The notes under the pieces are model-generated. The model saw only the letters and a list, made by a program, of their open reading frames with translations, was not told the origin of the DNA and made no database searches. The position numbers and the translations under genes were made by a program. A stretch of DNA of 64,000 nucleotides from JALOOB01 sp040766655. Its GTDB lineage: Bacteria > Chloroflexota > Anaerolineae > CG2-30-64-16. Location of the stretch: contig JAXGQB010000006.1 of NCBI GenBank assembly GCA_040766655.1, positions 496,001-560,000 of the forward strand, read 5' to 3'. Of the stretch, positions 41,971-53,303 are shown in pieces (position 1 is the stretch's first letter; each line of letters opens with the position of its first letter).

Positions 41971-43650
41971 CTAGCGGTAGTACCGGATGACGAACGTGCT
42001 GTAGGGCGGCAGCGTGTCGATCGGCTTGTACCCCGTGAATGCGTCCGCCACGATCGGTGGAATTTCCGCCGCACCGTCTGCCGCGCCGTAGACCAGCTCA
42101 GCCCTGGTTGGGGGATCAACGGGCGCCGCGACGTCGAGCGGCTCGAGGCTCAGCTCGTACTCGCTTACCGGCTTGTCGTCCAGGTTGATGAGCACAAGGA
42201 ACCGCTCGTCACCCAGCGAACGCATGGCGCTGTAGATCGACGACGCGGTGGCCGGCACGGTCACCGGCCGCCAGTCACCGGTGCGCAGCGCCGGGTAGGT
42301 GCTGCGGAGTCGGATCAGGCTGCGATAGTGATTGAGAAGCGAGCCGGGGTCGCCGTCCTGGCCGGCAACGTTACGCTCCTGCACGTCCTCGTAGTACGCA
42401 TTCCAGGGTTTGCCCGTGGTGAAGCCGCCGTCGCTCGTCCACTGCATTGGCCGGCGGAGGTTCTCATCGGGCTTCTTGCCCATCATGCCGATTTCTTCGC
42501 CGTAGTAGATGAACGGGGTCCCGCCATAGAGCATCTGCAGGCTGGCCGCAGTGAATGCCTGTGCCTCGTTCAGCAGCCGCGACCGCGTTCGGACCTGGTC
42601 GTGGTTGGCGATGAACGTGGCGTACTCGCCCATCCCGTACTTCGTTGCCACGTTCTGCTGGGCCCGTTCCACGGCCCTGCGGTTTTCCGCCTGGGCCGAC
42701 TTGAGGATCGAATCGGCCAGGGTGAACTCGAAGACCGCGTCGACGCGTTCGGGGACGTACATCGAAGCGAACATCGTATCCATCCACACTTCCCCGACGG
42801 CGAACGCGTCGGGCTTCACGCCCTTGTAGAATTCCTTGAAGCTTTCCAGCCATTTCATCGTGCCGGGGCTGCTCTCGACGGTCTTACCCTCTTCGACCAT
42901 GTACTTGATCGCGTCGAGCCGGAAGCCGTCCACGCCCATATCGTCCAGCCAGAAGCGGGCGATGTCGTACATGGCTTCGGTCACCTCGGGATTGTCGTAG
43001 TTCAGGTCGGGCATGTGATCGCCGAAGTAGCCGTAATACTTCTCGTCCTGTCCCCGGCTGTGCCAACCCGCGCCGGCCGCATCTGCAGACCAGACGTACC
43101 AGTCGCGCTTAGCCGAATCGGGTTGGCTGGATTCCAGGAACCAGGGATGCTGGGCCGAGGTGTGATTCATGACCAGGTCGACGATGACCCTGATGCCGCG
43201 CTTGTGGGCCTCCTCCATCAGCCGCTGGAAGTCCTCGTTCGTGCCGTATTCGTCATCGATCGCGCGGTAGTCGACCACATCGTAGCCGTGATAGGAGGGA
43301 GACTGCATGATCGGCATCAGCCAGATGCCCGTGATACCCAGGTCCGAGTTGGTCGCGGGGTCGCCATCGTTGAGGTAGTCGAGCTTCTCGATCAGGCCCT
43401 TCAGGTCACCCACGCCGTCCCCGTCGGTGTCGTAGAAGCTGCGCACGAAGATTTCGTAAAAGGTGGCGTCCAGCCACCACGCCGCTTCCTCCGCTGCCGC
43501 AATCGTGGGCTCAGGGGCGGGAGCGGTTGCCGGCGCCGTGGCGGCGGGTGTCGCTGCGGCGGGGGTCGGTGCAGGCGGCGTGCTTCGCGCGCAGGCTGTC
43601 AGCACGAGGGCAACCAGAAGCGAGATCAGAAGGCGACTGCTCGTACGCAT
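41971..43650 (-). CDS. Lipoprotein alpha-amylase, GH13 family
   Basis: A 559-residue exported glycosidase. The signal peptide ends in lipobox LTAC (about residues 16-19), followed by a Pro/Ala/Thr linker, so the enzyme is tethered outside the cell. The GH13 barrel has DLVMNHTS, GFRLDAIKYM with nucleophile Asp246, GEVWMD with acid/base Glu287, and ANHDQ with Asp351. Relatives act on maltodextrins or related alpha-glucans. The ATG at 43650 has AAGGAG 9 bases upstream and fits the lipobox; the frame extends to 43716 without a site. It has its own strong promoter. Confidence 0.95.
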   Translation of the reverse strand: MRTSSRLLISLLVALVLTACARSTPPAPTPAAATPAATAPATAPAPEPTIAAAEEAAWWLDATFYEIFVRSFYDTDGDGVGDLKGLIEKLDYLNDGDPATNSDLGITGIWLMPIMQSPSYHGYDVVDYRAIDDEYGTNEDFQRLMEEAHKRGIRVIVDLVMNHTSAQHPWFLESSQPDSAKRDWYVWSADAAGAGWHSRGQDEKYYGYFGDHMPDLNYDNPEVTEAMYDIARFWLDDMGVDGFRLDAIKYMVEEGKTVESSPGTMKWLESFKEFYKGVKPDAFAVGEVWMDTMFASMYVPERVDAVFEFTLADSILKSAQAENRRAVERAQQNVATKYGMGEYATFIANHDQVRTRSRLLNEAQAFTAASLQMLYGGTPFIYYGEEIGMMGKKPDENLRRPMQWTSDGGFTTGKPWNAYYEDVQERNVAGQDGDPGSLLNHYRSLIRLRSTYPALRTGDWRPVTVPATASSIYSAMRSLGDERFLVLINLDDKPVSEYELSLEPLDVAAPVDPPTRAELVYGAADGAAEIPPIVADAFTGYKPIDTLPPYSTFVIRYYR

Positions 43651-43687
43651 CGGGCGATTCTCCTTCGCAATGGCGGGCTCAAGTGAC

Positions 43688-43716
43688 AGTATCCCCGCAA
43701 CGCACGGGTTTGTCAA
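43688..43716 (-). promoter_or_regulatory. Promoter of the amylase gene
   Basis: On the minus strand, perfect TTGACA (43716-43711), 17 bp, GATACT (43693-43688). Confidence 0.75.
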
Positions 43717-43737
43717 CGGCTGCCCCGTTCGGCCGCG

Positions 43738-45144
43738 TCAGGCGCCGGACGCCTTCAGGATGTAGTAGGTGGCCTTGCGCTCACCGATTTTGAGGAGCAA
43801 TCCCTGGTCCACGAGATCCGCCAGGAGGCGGCGGACCGTCTCATCGCTGAGTCCGGGCATCAGCTCTCGGAACTGGCGGTTCGTGATCGACCCGTGCTGG
43901 ACGAGGTAGGCCAGCGCTTGTTCCTGCCTCGGATCCAGGCGCCGGTTGCCCCAACGAAAGGTGGGTTCGCTGTTGACGAGATCATCGCCGCGGCCGTGCA
44001 GGACGACCCGGAATCCGGCGACGGTCTCCTCGAAAGCAGGCGCGGGCAACCCCGCTTCCTGCATCGCCGAGATCATGCGATCGATGCCGTAGCCCAGGCG
44101 CTCGACGAAGCCCAGGTCCGACAGCGCCTGCATGATGGCTTCGTTGCGCGAGAAGCGTTCGGTGAGCAGGTTCTCCAGCGTCACGTGTCCCGGGAGCCGG
44201 CCGGGGCTGTAGATCTCCATGCGGTTGCTGAACATCAGGACGCGGACATCATCGCCGCGGATCGAGTAGTCCCGATGCGCCACCGCGTTGACGATCGCCT
44301 CGCGCACGACGGGCATCGGATACTCCGCCACCTCCGATCGCGTCAGTCCGTCGATGCGCATGCCGCGGCGCATGTTTGCAGTCACGAAGGCCTCGGCGCG
44401 GCGGATCTGCTGCGGGAGAGTTCCGACTGCGTCCTCGCGCACGAATTCATCGCCCATCTGAGTGCCCGCATAACGCACCAGGGTGATCTGGGCGTTGCGC
44501 AGGAAGCGCTGAGGCGCGCTGCCGAACAGGAGGATGCCGGTGTAGGTGGGCAGGAACTCGGCATCACGCCGTACGAGGCCGCCCTGCGCCAGGAGGATCT
44601 GCTGCCACGTCTGGGTGGCGCCCGATGGGAGGAGCTCGAGGTAGGCGGCGATGTGGTCGCGGTCGAGATCGGACAGGGATGCCCCCGGCGCCGGCCGGCC
44701 TGCAAAGCCGGCCTCGTCCCTGCTGACGAGCAGTGCGGTGAGCTCGGCTGCACTGAGCAGCCGGTTACGTGCGCCGGTTCGGGTGAAGTAGCGGCCGTCC
44801 ACGCTGTACGCGTGGGGCAGGCCCGGCGGGACCTCGATCGCGCACACGGATCTGCCGTCCACGTCGAGGGTAGACGGCAGGGGCAGGATGAGCGGGGGAA
44901 CCGTCGCCAGGCTGGCCGCACGAATCGCGTCGTGCACCGACTGTTCATCGCTGACGCCGGTGACCTTGCCGGCGGTCGACACGCCGAGGATCACGATGCC
45001 GCCGTGCGCATTGGCGAGCGCAGCCAGCGTCTCGGCCAGCCGCACCTGGCTGACGTCGGGGGGGAGGAAGACCACCTCTTCGTCCCCGTGGTCCTCCCTC
45101 AGGCGCCGGATCTCCTCCGAGGTGAGGGCGGAACCCGATCTCAT
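43738..45144 (-). CDS. AlbA_2 (Schlafen-type)/HATPase regulator with C-terminal winged helix
   Basis: A 468-residue protein. Residues about 5-130 are an AlbA_2/Schlafen domain (VRLAETLAALANAHGGIVIL, GRYFTRTGARNRLLS). Residues about 250-350 resemble the ATPase-like domain found with it (MPVVREAIVNAVAHRDYSIR, LGYGIDRMISAM). A winged helix ends the protein (ITNRQFRELMPGLSDETVRR). Such proteins are annotated as putative transcriptional regulators or RecG-like proteins, and AlbA_2 domains also occur in defence contexts. The ATG overlaps the stop of the preceding gene (ATGA). Role unknown. Confidence 0.85.
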   Translation of the reverse strand: MRSGSALTSEEIRRLREDHGDEEVVFLPPDVSQVRLAETLAALANAHGGIVILGVSTAGKVTGVSDEQSVHDAIRAASLATVPPLILPLPSTLDVDGRSVCAIEVPPGLPHAYSVDGRYFTRTGARNRLLSAAELTALLVSRDEAGFAGRPAPGASLSDLDRDHIAAYLELLPSGATQTWQQILLAQGGLVRRDAEFLPTYTGILLFGSAPQRFLRNAQITLVRYAGTQMGDEFVREDAVGTLPQQIRRAEAFVTANMRRGMRIDGLTRSEVAEYPMPVVREAIVNAVAHRDYSIRGDDVRVLMFSNRMEIYSPGRLPGHVTLENLLTERFSRNEAIMQALSDLGFVERLGYGIDRMISAMQEAGLPAPAFEETVAGFRVVLHGRGDDLVNSEPTFRWGNRRLDPRQEQALAYLVQHGSITNRQFRELMPGLSDETVRRLLADLVDQGLLLKIGERKATYYILKASGA

Positions 45145-46373
45145 GACAGCTCGACCGCTTCGATGCGCCAGATGAGGTCGGAGTTGGGCCGGTCAGAGAT
45201 GATGCTCGTCAGCGTCCAGGTGGCCTCGCGCACGCTTCCGTTCAGCAGGATGCGCGTCGTCACGCTCACCCGTTCGCGGCTGCACCACAGCTTCCAGGTG
45301 GCAGGTGTGGCGGAGGTCGTCGAAGCCGGCGAGAGCGCTTCGCCCACCTGCTGGGGCGTGCACGGTTTGCCCAGCCCCGGATTGTGCTCGACGCTGGACG
45401 GATTGCCGACCGACACGATGTTGAATACCTGGGGGTCACTGTTGCGCAGGTCCAACTCAGGCGGAAGGACCGCGTTCTCGAGCAGGTACCCGGCCGGCAG
45501 GCCGTTGCCCTCTTTCTTGCCACGCAGGAGGGCGACCACCACGCCCTCCGGGTACACGGGCTCTGCTGGCGCGCCGAAACAGAAATCGACTGTTTCGGCG
45601 CCGGTGACCGGCGAGAAGAGCAGCGGTGTCCCGATCTCTCTGACGTGCTCTGCGACTTCGCACAGGAGGCTGCGGTGGTTACGCAGGCGGTTATAGGTGA
45701 TCACGCGATCGATCGATGTATTATCATCTGAGTTCATCCCGACATCGATGCGTGCGTCGCCGACGAAATGCGGTCCCTGGTAACCTGCGGTGGGGCTGGC
45801 CCAGCGGAAGATCGACAGCCGCGTGGGCAACTCGCCGCCGCTGTAGCCGAAGATGTAGATCTCGTCGGTCTTGCAGCCGGCGCCCTCCTTCAGGCCGGGC
45901 GAATAGCGTATCTCGACGCCCGTCTCCCCCAGGTATCCCTGGCCCTTGCCCGCGTAGTAGTCCGGCAGGAGCTTGTAGGGGACCAGGTTCGAGGGCCGGT
46001 AGGGGCCGGGGCTCTCCGGTTGAGGCTGGAGCGTATCTGCCTGCGTGTCGTAGATGACCGCACCGAAGGGTGCAAACGGCAGTTCTTCCTTGCCTCCGGC
46101 CGGGATCTGGCGAACACTTGTCGGGTTATACCGGTAGATTAGCAGGCGTTCAGGTTCTTCGTCGGTGTCGAAGCTGCAGGCGACCTGCGGCGCGCGTTGC
46201 ACGTCCCAGCCAGTCGGGACCAGCGGTTGAAGATCGAGGGGGATTGCAGGCGTGTCGGCCGTGGTGCCGAAAAGACGAAAGCCGTCACCCCCTCCCCGAA
46301 GCAAGATGAAGACTATGACGGCCAACACAATGATGATGAGCACGAAGAGCACACCGCCCCGACCCTTCAGCAT
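45141..46373 (-). CDS. N-terminally membrane-anchored protein of unknown function
   Basis: A 410-residue protein with one strong membrane helix at the N-terminus (about 8-25, LFVLIIIVLAVIVFILL) and a large outside part without recognised domains. It has six or more cysteines, and segments such as TGWDVQRAPQVACSFDTDEE and IYIFGYSGGELPTRLSIFRW that suggest beta structure. A later region (WKLWCSRERVSVTTRILLNG) looks NTF2-like. Coupled by a 4-base overlap to the AlbA_2 gene. I cannot assign it. Confidence 0.7.
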   Translation of the reverse strand: MLKGRGGVLFVLIIIVLAVIVFILLRGGGDGFRLFGTTADTPAIPLDLQPLVPTGWDVQRAPQVACSFDTDEEPERLLIYRYNPTSVRQIPAGGKEELPFAPFGAVIYDTQADTLQPQPESPGPYRPSNLVPYKLLPDYYAGKGQGYLGETGVEIRYSPGLKEGAGCKTDEIYIFGYSGGELPTRLSIFRWASPTAGYQGPHFVGDARIDVGMNSDDNTSIDRVITYNRLRNHRSLLCEVAEHVREIGTPLLFSPVTGAETVDFCFGAPAEPVYPEGVVVALLRGKKEGNGLPAGYLLENAVLPPELDLRNSDPQVFNIVSVGNPSSVEHNPGLGKPCTPQQVGEALSPASTTSATPATWKLWCSRERVSVTTRILLNGSVREATWTLTSIISDRPNSDLIWRIEAVELS

Positions 46374-46440
46374 CCCCTTCCCCCTTGATCTGCCGTTTGC
46401 AGGCCAGCGCTATTCGGGCCGTGCCTGAAGAATGCCCTGC

Positions 46441-49002
<2,562 letters not shown>

Positions 49003-49024
49003 AAATAGGCCTCAAACTCGTCTT

Positions 49025-50446
49025 TCAGTCAGGTACAACTTCACCGGCAGTCTCATCCTGCCACACCCAATCGTCGGCAGCGAAAGCCTCGGGATGCCGG
49101 TGCGCCCAGTCGCGGCGTGCCTGGGCGACGGCAAAGATGGACCCGGTGATGATGATCAGGTCGTCCTGCCGCGCCCACGCAAGCGCTTCATTGATGGCGC
49201 TGGACAGGTCGGATTGCACGCTGATCGGCGTGCGCGAATTGACGTGGCGCACCTGGTCTGCGAGCTGCGCGGGGTCTGCGGAACGCGGATGCCCACTCTT
49301 CGTCACGATGACTTTATCGGCCGGCTGATAACCGGTGACGGATGCGGGTTCAAGGAACTTGCGCAGCATGCCATCGATATCCTTGTCCGCGGAGGCGCCG
49401 AACACCAGGCAAAGCCGTCGCCGCGGCGGGCGGGGGAAGTAGGCGGCCAGCGATCCGCGGAGCTTGTGCGCCGAGTTCTCGTTGTGTGCGCTATCCACCA
49501 CGATGGTGGCGGCGTTCTTCAGGAACTCGAAACGCCCAGGCCAACGTGCATTCGCCAGGCCCTCCACGATCGCGTCGTCGCTGATCGAGATGCCCCCGTC
49601 GCGCAATTGCTGGAGGATGGCGATCGCCGTCGTAGCATTGTCGAGCTGATAGTCGCCCAACAGGGGGATGCGCAGGTCATGGAAGACCGGCTGGCCCCCC
49701 GGACCGCGTACGGTGAGGGTCTGGCCCGAGAGGTCAAAGGTGCCCTTCTCGTGCGTCCAGCTGTCGCCCACCACGGTCAGGTGTGTGCCGGCGTCATGGC
49801 AGACGCGCTGGAGGACCGCCATGGCCTCAGGCTCCTGGGGCGCACTCACGACGGGGACGCCCGTCTTGATGATGCCGGCCTTTTCGAACGCAATCAGCGA
49901 GAGCGTGTGCCCGAGCAGTTCCACGTGGTCGTAGCTCAGCGATGTGATGGCACAGACAGCGGGGTGGACGACGTTTGTCGCATCCAGCCGGCCCCCGAGC
50001 CCGACCTCGACCACGGCCCAGTCGACCTGTTGCTCCGCGAAGTGCTTGAACGCCATGGCGGTCATCACCTCGAACGCGGTGATTCCCTCAACGGCTTCGA
50101 GCGCAGGGCGGCAGCGGTCGAGGAGGTCCACCAGGTCGGCCTTGCTCATCAGTTCACTGCCGACACGGATGCGCTCCCGGAACGAGTGAAGGTGGGGAGA
50201 GGTGAACAAACCCGTGCGAAAGCCGGCCGAGCGCAGGACAGATTCGACCATAGCCGAGGTGGAGCCTTTGCCCTTGGTGCCAGCGATGTGGACCGAGCGA
50301 AAGCTGTCATGCGGCCGGCCGAGCAGCTCGAGGACCTTCTCCATGCGGCTCAGGTCAAAGGTGGCTGCATCGTACGGATAGCGTGCCTTCTTCTCGTAGT
50401 TGACGTACGCAAAAATGTAGTCCAAGGCATCCTGATAGCGGCCCAT
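49025..50446 (-). CDS. folC: Bifunctional folylpolyglutamate/dihydrofolate synthase
   Basis: A 473-residue Mur-ligase-like enzyme that adds glutamate to folates and may make dihydrofolate. It shows the P-loop HIAGTKGKGST (residues about 53-63), FTSPHLHSFRERIRV, EVGLGGRLDATNVV, SYDHVELLG and the C-terminal domain motif VDSAHNENSA. GGGAG lies 6 bases before the ATG. It is transcribed away from the membrane protein gene at 50553, with a palindrome between them. Family certain; whether it is mono- or bifunctional is not resolved. Confidence 0.95.
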   Translation of the reverse strand: MGRYQDALDYIFAYVNYEKKARYPYDAATFDLSRMEKVLELLGRPHDSFRSVHIAGTKGKGSTSAMVESVLRSAGFRTGLFTSPHLHSFRERIRVGSELMSKADLVDLLDRCRPALEAVEGITAFEVMTAMAFKHFAEQQVDWAVVEVGLGGRLDATNVVHPAVCAITSLSYDHVELLGHTLSLIAFEKAGIIKTGVPVVSAPQEPEAMAVLQRVCHDAGTHLTVVGDSWTHEKGTFDLSGQTLTVRGPGGQPVFHDLRIPLLGDYQLDNATTAIAILQQLRDGGISISDDAIVEGLANARWPGRFEFLKNAATIVVDSAHNENSAHKLRGSLAAYFPRPPRRRLCLVFGASADKDIDGMLRKFLEPASVTGYQPADKVIVTKSGHPRSADPAQLADQVRHVNSRTPISVQSDLSSAINEALAWARQDDLIIITGSIFAVAQARRDWAHRHPEAFAADDWVWQDETAGEVVPD

Positions 50447-50463
50447 TCGACGCTCCCATGTAA

Positions 50464-50481
50464 TAGTATATGTTCATACTA
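50464..50481. promoter_or_regulatory. Palindrome in the folC/membrane-protein divergent region
   Basis: TAGTAT, 6 bp, ATACTA: a perfect dyad that overlaps a TATACT -10-like element for folC. A candidate repressor operator. No second copy seen in the window. Confidence 0.45.
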
Positions 50482-50516
50482 ACGCAATTCAGGCAAAACA
50501 CAAAGGAGACAGGGCT

Positions 50517-50545
50517 TTGGGTTTTGCGGACTCCACTGGCATAAT
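50517..50545 (+). promoter_or_regulatory. Probable promoter giving a leaderless mRNA for the gene at 50553
   Basis: TTGGGT (50517-50522), 17 bp, CATAAT (50540-50545). The ATG at 50553 is 7 bases beyond the -10 box. Codons upstream of it in the same frame would not be transcribed. Confidence 0.5.
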
Positions 50546-50552
50546 GGCCCCG

Positions 50553-53231
50553 ATGCGCAAATACGCTGTGTTCCTGCTGGCCTTTACGCTTCTTGGGCTG
50601 CTGCTGACGTGGCCGATGGCCCCGATGTTCGCAACGCACGTTCCGGGCGACGGCATCGACGATCCTTCGCTTGCCTGGAATCTGTGGTGGGTCAAGCACG
50701 CCCTGGTCGACGCGCCCCAGAATGCCTTTGCCTGCGATTGGCAGTTCTGGCCCATCGGCATCAACCTGGCCTTCTACACGGTGACCCTCCTCAACGGCAT
50801 GTTGGGCATCCCACTGCAAGCCGTCTTCGGCCTCATCCCGACGTACAACCTGTTGCTCCTTTCGTCATTCGCCCTGAGCGGGATGGGCGGCTTCCTGGTG
50901 GCGCGCGCGTTTCTCGGGCCGCGGGTGCGCGGCCGGCAAGCCAGTGTGGCCGCGTTTGCCGGCGGCGCGCTGTACGCTTTTGCCTCCGCCAAGCTATTCT
51001 ACGCGGCCCTCGGCCAGGGGAATATCGCCAGCTCCCAGTGGATTCCGTTCGCGGCGTTGTACCTGTGGCGAGCGGCACGGCCGGGGGGCAGGGCGCGCGA
51101 TGCAATGTTGGCCGCGCTGTTCCTGGTCCTGCAGGCGTATGCCGAGCTGACCTACGCGTCTTTCCTGCTCGTCTTCGCGGGGTTGGCGTTCGTATGGGGC
51201 CTGCTGCCGCGCGGCAGCTCAGCGCGGCGCGGGGTTGTTGCCCGGTATGGCATCGTCGCGCTGCTCTTCCTCGCCGGCCTGGCGCCGATCCTCGCCAACA
51301 TGCTGCCCGATCTGCGGGCGGAAGGCGACTTCTTCACCTCCGGAGGCGGGTTCTCCGATGTGTTCTCGGCCGACCTCGCCGGCTACCTCGTGCCGACCCA
51401 ACTCCATCCCCTGCTGGGCGGGATCGTCCGGCACTGGTCAGAGGCCAGCAGCCAGGCGGGCCGGCATTTCGCCGTCGACAAGGGGCAGCACGTCTACCTG
51501 GGCTACGTTGCAGCCCTACTGGCGCTGGCGGGTGCGTGGCGCGGTCGCAGGCAGCGGGCGACCGCACTGTGGGCCGGCGCTGCAGGCATGTTCTTCCTGT
51601 TAACGTTGGGGCCCAACCTGCGCATCGCGGGCGGCGATACGGGGATTCCGCTGCCCTTCAGGATCATGGAGCAACTGCCATTCTTCAAGGGCAATCGCTA
51701 CCCCAGCCGTTACAGCGTCATGCTGCTGCTGAGCCTGGCGCCGCTGGCCGCAAGTGGGGCGCTGGCCCTGGTCGAACGGATGCGCACGCGGGCATGGGCG
51801 CCGCTCTTCGCGCTGCTGGTCGGCCTGATGTTGTTCGAGCATCTCTCCGCGCCGCTGCCCGTCTTCGACCTGCGCGTGCCGCGCCTGTACGACAGCATCG
51901 CACCGGCTGGGGGGAGGGACGCGCGCACCGTGCTGGAACTGCCGCTCGGCTGGCGGAACGGCGCGCGGGTGGCGGGCAAGCAGGACCTCCTCATCATGCA
52001 GCAGCTGTGGTATCAGACGCAGCACAAGCAGCGGCTGCTCGGCGGCAACACCTCGCGCAACCCGGAGTTCAAGTTCCAATACTTCGCGGAGTTGCCCACC
52101 CTGGCCCGGCTGATCGCCGAGATCAACGCGGCCGACCTGCCGCAGCACGATGCCCTGCGCGGGCGGCTGGCGGCCACGCCCGTCACCGGCGAGGAGCGGC
52201 TGCTGGCGCGCGAATGGGCGGCGTTCACCGGCATCGAGCACGTGATGGTGCATCGCGACAAGCTGACATCCGAAACCGAGGCGCTGGCCCGCGACCTGTT
52301 TGCCTTGAGCCTGGTGGGTGAAGACGGGCCGCTGGCGCTCTATCGTGTGCCGGCCTCCAGCCCACCGGCGAGCTACCGGCTCGCCTCCGATGCCGGACGA
52401 CTGGCGCTGGCCGAGGGATGGAGCCCTCCTGCGCCCGGCAGCGACGGGCGGGCCCCTGACGGCAGCGATCTGCCCGTCTACGCACAGCGCCGGGAGGCGG
52501 GCCTGCTGCTGCCGTTGCCTGCGGGCCCGGCCACCCTGCAACTGCGGGCCGGCTCGCTGGTCGCAAATCAGCAGATGGCGGTCCGTGTCAACGGCGAGCT
52601 GGTGGGGACCGTCGCACTGCCCCTCGCGCCCGGTTGGATCGAGTTGGCGGTGCCCGCACGTCCGAGCCGGCCCCCCCTCAGCCGGGTGCAGCTCGAATTC
52701 GCGGCCACCGTCCGGGTCGACGAATTCGGCGCGCGGCTGGGCCGCTCGGGTCCCGCCGCGCTCCTCGTACGCAGCGCGGGCCAGGAGACCGGAGACTTCG
52801 GCCACATCTACCTCAACGGCCGCGAGGTATCTCCCAACCGCCGCGGCTATAATCTCGTGGCCCTCGACGCGTCCGGCGCCCTGGTCCATGCTGCAGCATT
52901 CGACACCCACGGGGATCCCGACGCGGGCGCCCGTATGGCCCAGTGGCTGGCCGGCCTCGCGCGAGGGCTGACGGTCGCAGGTGCGGTGCGCGATGAGGCA
53001 TCGATGAACCTGGGCGCCGATGCGGTGGAGGCGCTGGCTGCGCTGGGGTTGCGCGGCGACCTGCGCGGCCACTTCAGGTGGGGTCATGCGTTCATTGCGG
53101 TGACCGGCCAGCCCGAGCAGGCGGCCGAGCAGACGTCGGCGATTCGGCCGGCGCAGCTCTCGGTGGGCCTCCCCGCCAGCGAGCCACACCTGGCCGCACA
53201 GATGTACGAGGTTCGAATTATCGACAAATAA
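50553..53231 (+). CDS. Large membrane protein with C-terminal ILEI/FAM3-like domain
   Basis: About 892 residues. Residues 1-450 are polytopic (about ten membrane helices, starting VFLLAFTLLGLLLTWPMAP), of the GT-C/YfhO-like type that often handles lipid-linked sugars. From about 450 there is an outside region with beta-sandwich-like segments. The last ~120 residues (RGYNLVALDASGALVHAAAF, FDTHGDPD, MNLGADAVEALAALG, GHAFIAVTG) match the ILEI/FAM3 domain pattern, thought to bind carbohydrate. The frame extends upstream to 50517, but promoter position favours 50553. Donor and acceptor are unknown. Confidence 0.75.
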   Translation: MRKYAVFLLAFTLLGLLLTWPMAPMFATHVPGDGIDDPSLAWNLWWVKHALVDAPQNAFACDWQFWPIGINLAFYTVTLLNGMLGIPLQAVFGLIPTYNLLLLSSFALSGMGGFLVARAFLGPRVRGRQASVAAFAGGALYAFASAKLFYAALGQGNIASSQWIPFAALYLWRAARPGGRARDAMLAALFLVLQAYAELTYASFLLVFAGLAFVWGLLPRGSSARRGVVARYGIVALLFLAGLAPILANMLPDLRAEGDFFTSGGGFSDVFSADLAGYLVPTQLHPLLGGIVRHWSEASSQAGRHFAVDKGQHVYLGYVAALLALAGAWRGRRQRATALWAGAAGMFFLLTLGPNLRIAGGDTGIPLPFRIMEQLPFFKGNRYPSRYSVMLLLSLAPLAASGALALVERMRTRAWAPLFALLVGLMLFEHLSAPLPVFDLRVPRLYDSIAPAGGRDARTVLELPLGWRNGARVAGKQDLLIMQQLWYQTQHKQRLLGGNTSRNPEFKFQYFAELPTLARLIAEINAADLPQHDALRGRLAATPVTGEERLLAREWAAFTGIEHVMVHRDKLTSETEALARDLFALSLVGEDGPLALYRVPASSPPASYRLASDAGRLALAEGWSPPAPGSDGRAPDGSDLPVYAQRREAGLLLPLPAGPATLQLRAGSLVANQQMAVRVNGELVGTVALPLAPGWIELAVPARPSRPPLSRVQLEFAATVRVDEFGARLGRSGPAALLVRSAGQETGDFGHIYLNGREVSPNRRGYNLVALDASGALVHAAAFDTHGDPDAGARMAQWLAGLARGLTVAGAVRDEASMNLGADAVEALAALGLRGDLRGHFRWGHAFIAVTGQPEQAAEQTSAIRPAQLSVGLPASEPHLAAQMYEVRIIDK

Positions 53232-53237
53232 ATGGGG

Positions 53238-53266
53238 TTGCTTTTTGTTGCGGCTTATGCTATGAT
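53238..53266 (+). promoter_or_regulatory. Promoter of the propeller-NTPase gene
   Basis: TTGCTT (53238-53243), 17 bp, TATGAT (53261-53266) with TGC as an extended -10. Start expected near 53273. Confidence 0.65.
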
Positions 53267-53303
53267 GGCGTCATCGTGCCGCGATAAGAATGGAAGCAAC
53301 GCC

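Noticed and set aside
41926..43686. 586-codon plus-strand frame opposite the amylase gene
   Set aside because: Antisense shadow; all GH13 motifs are on the minus strand.
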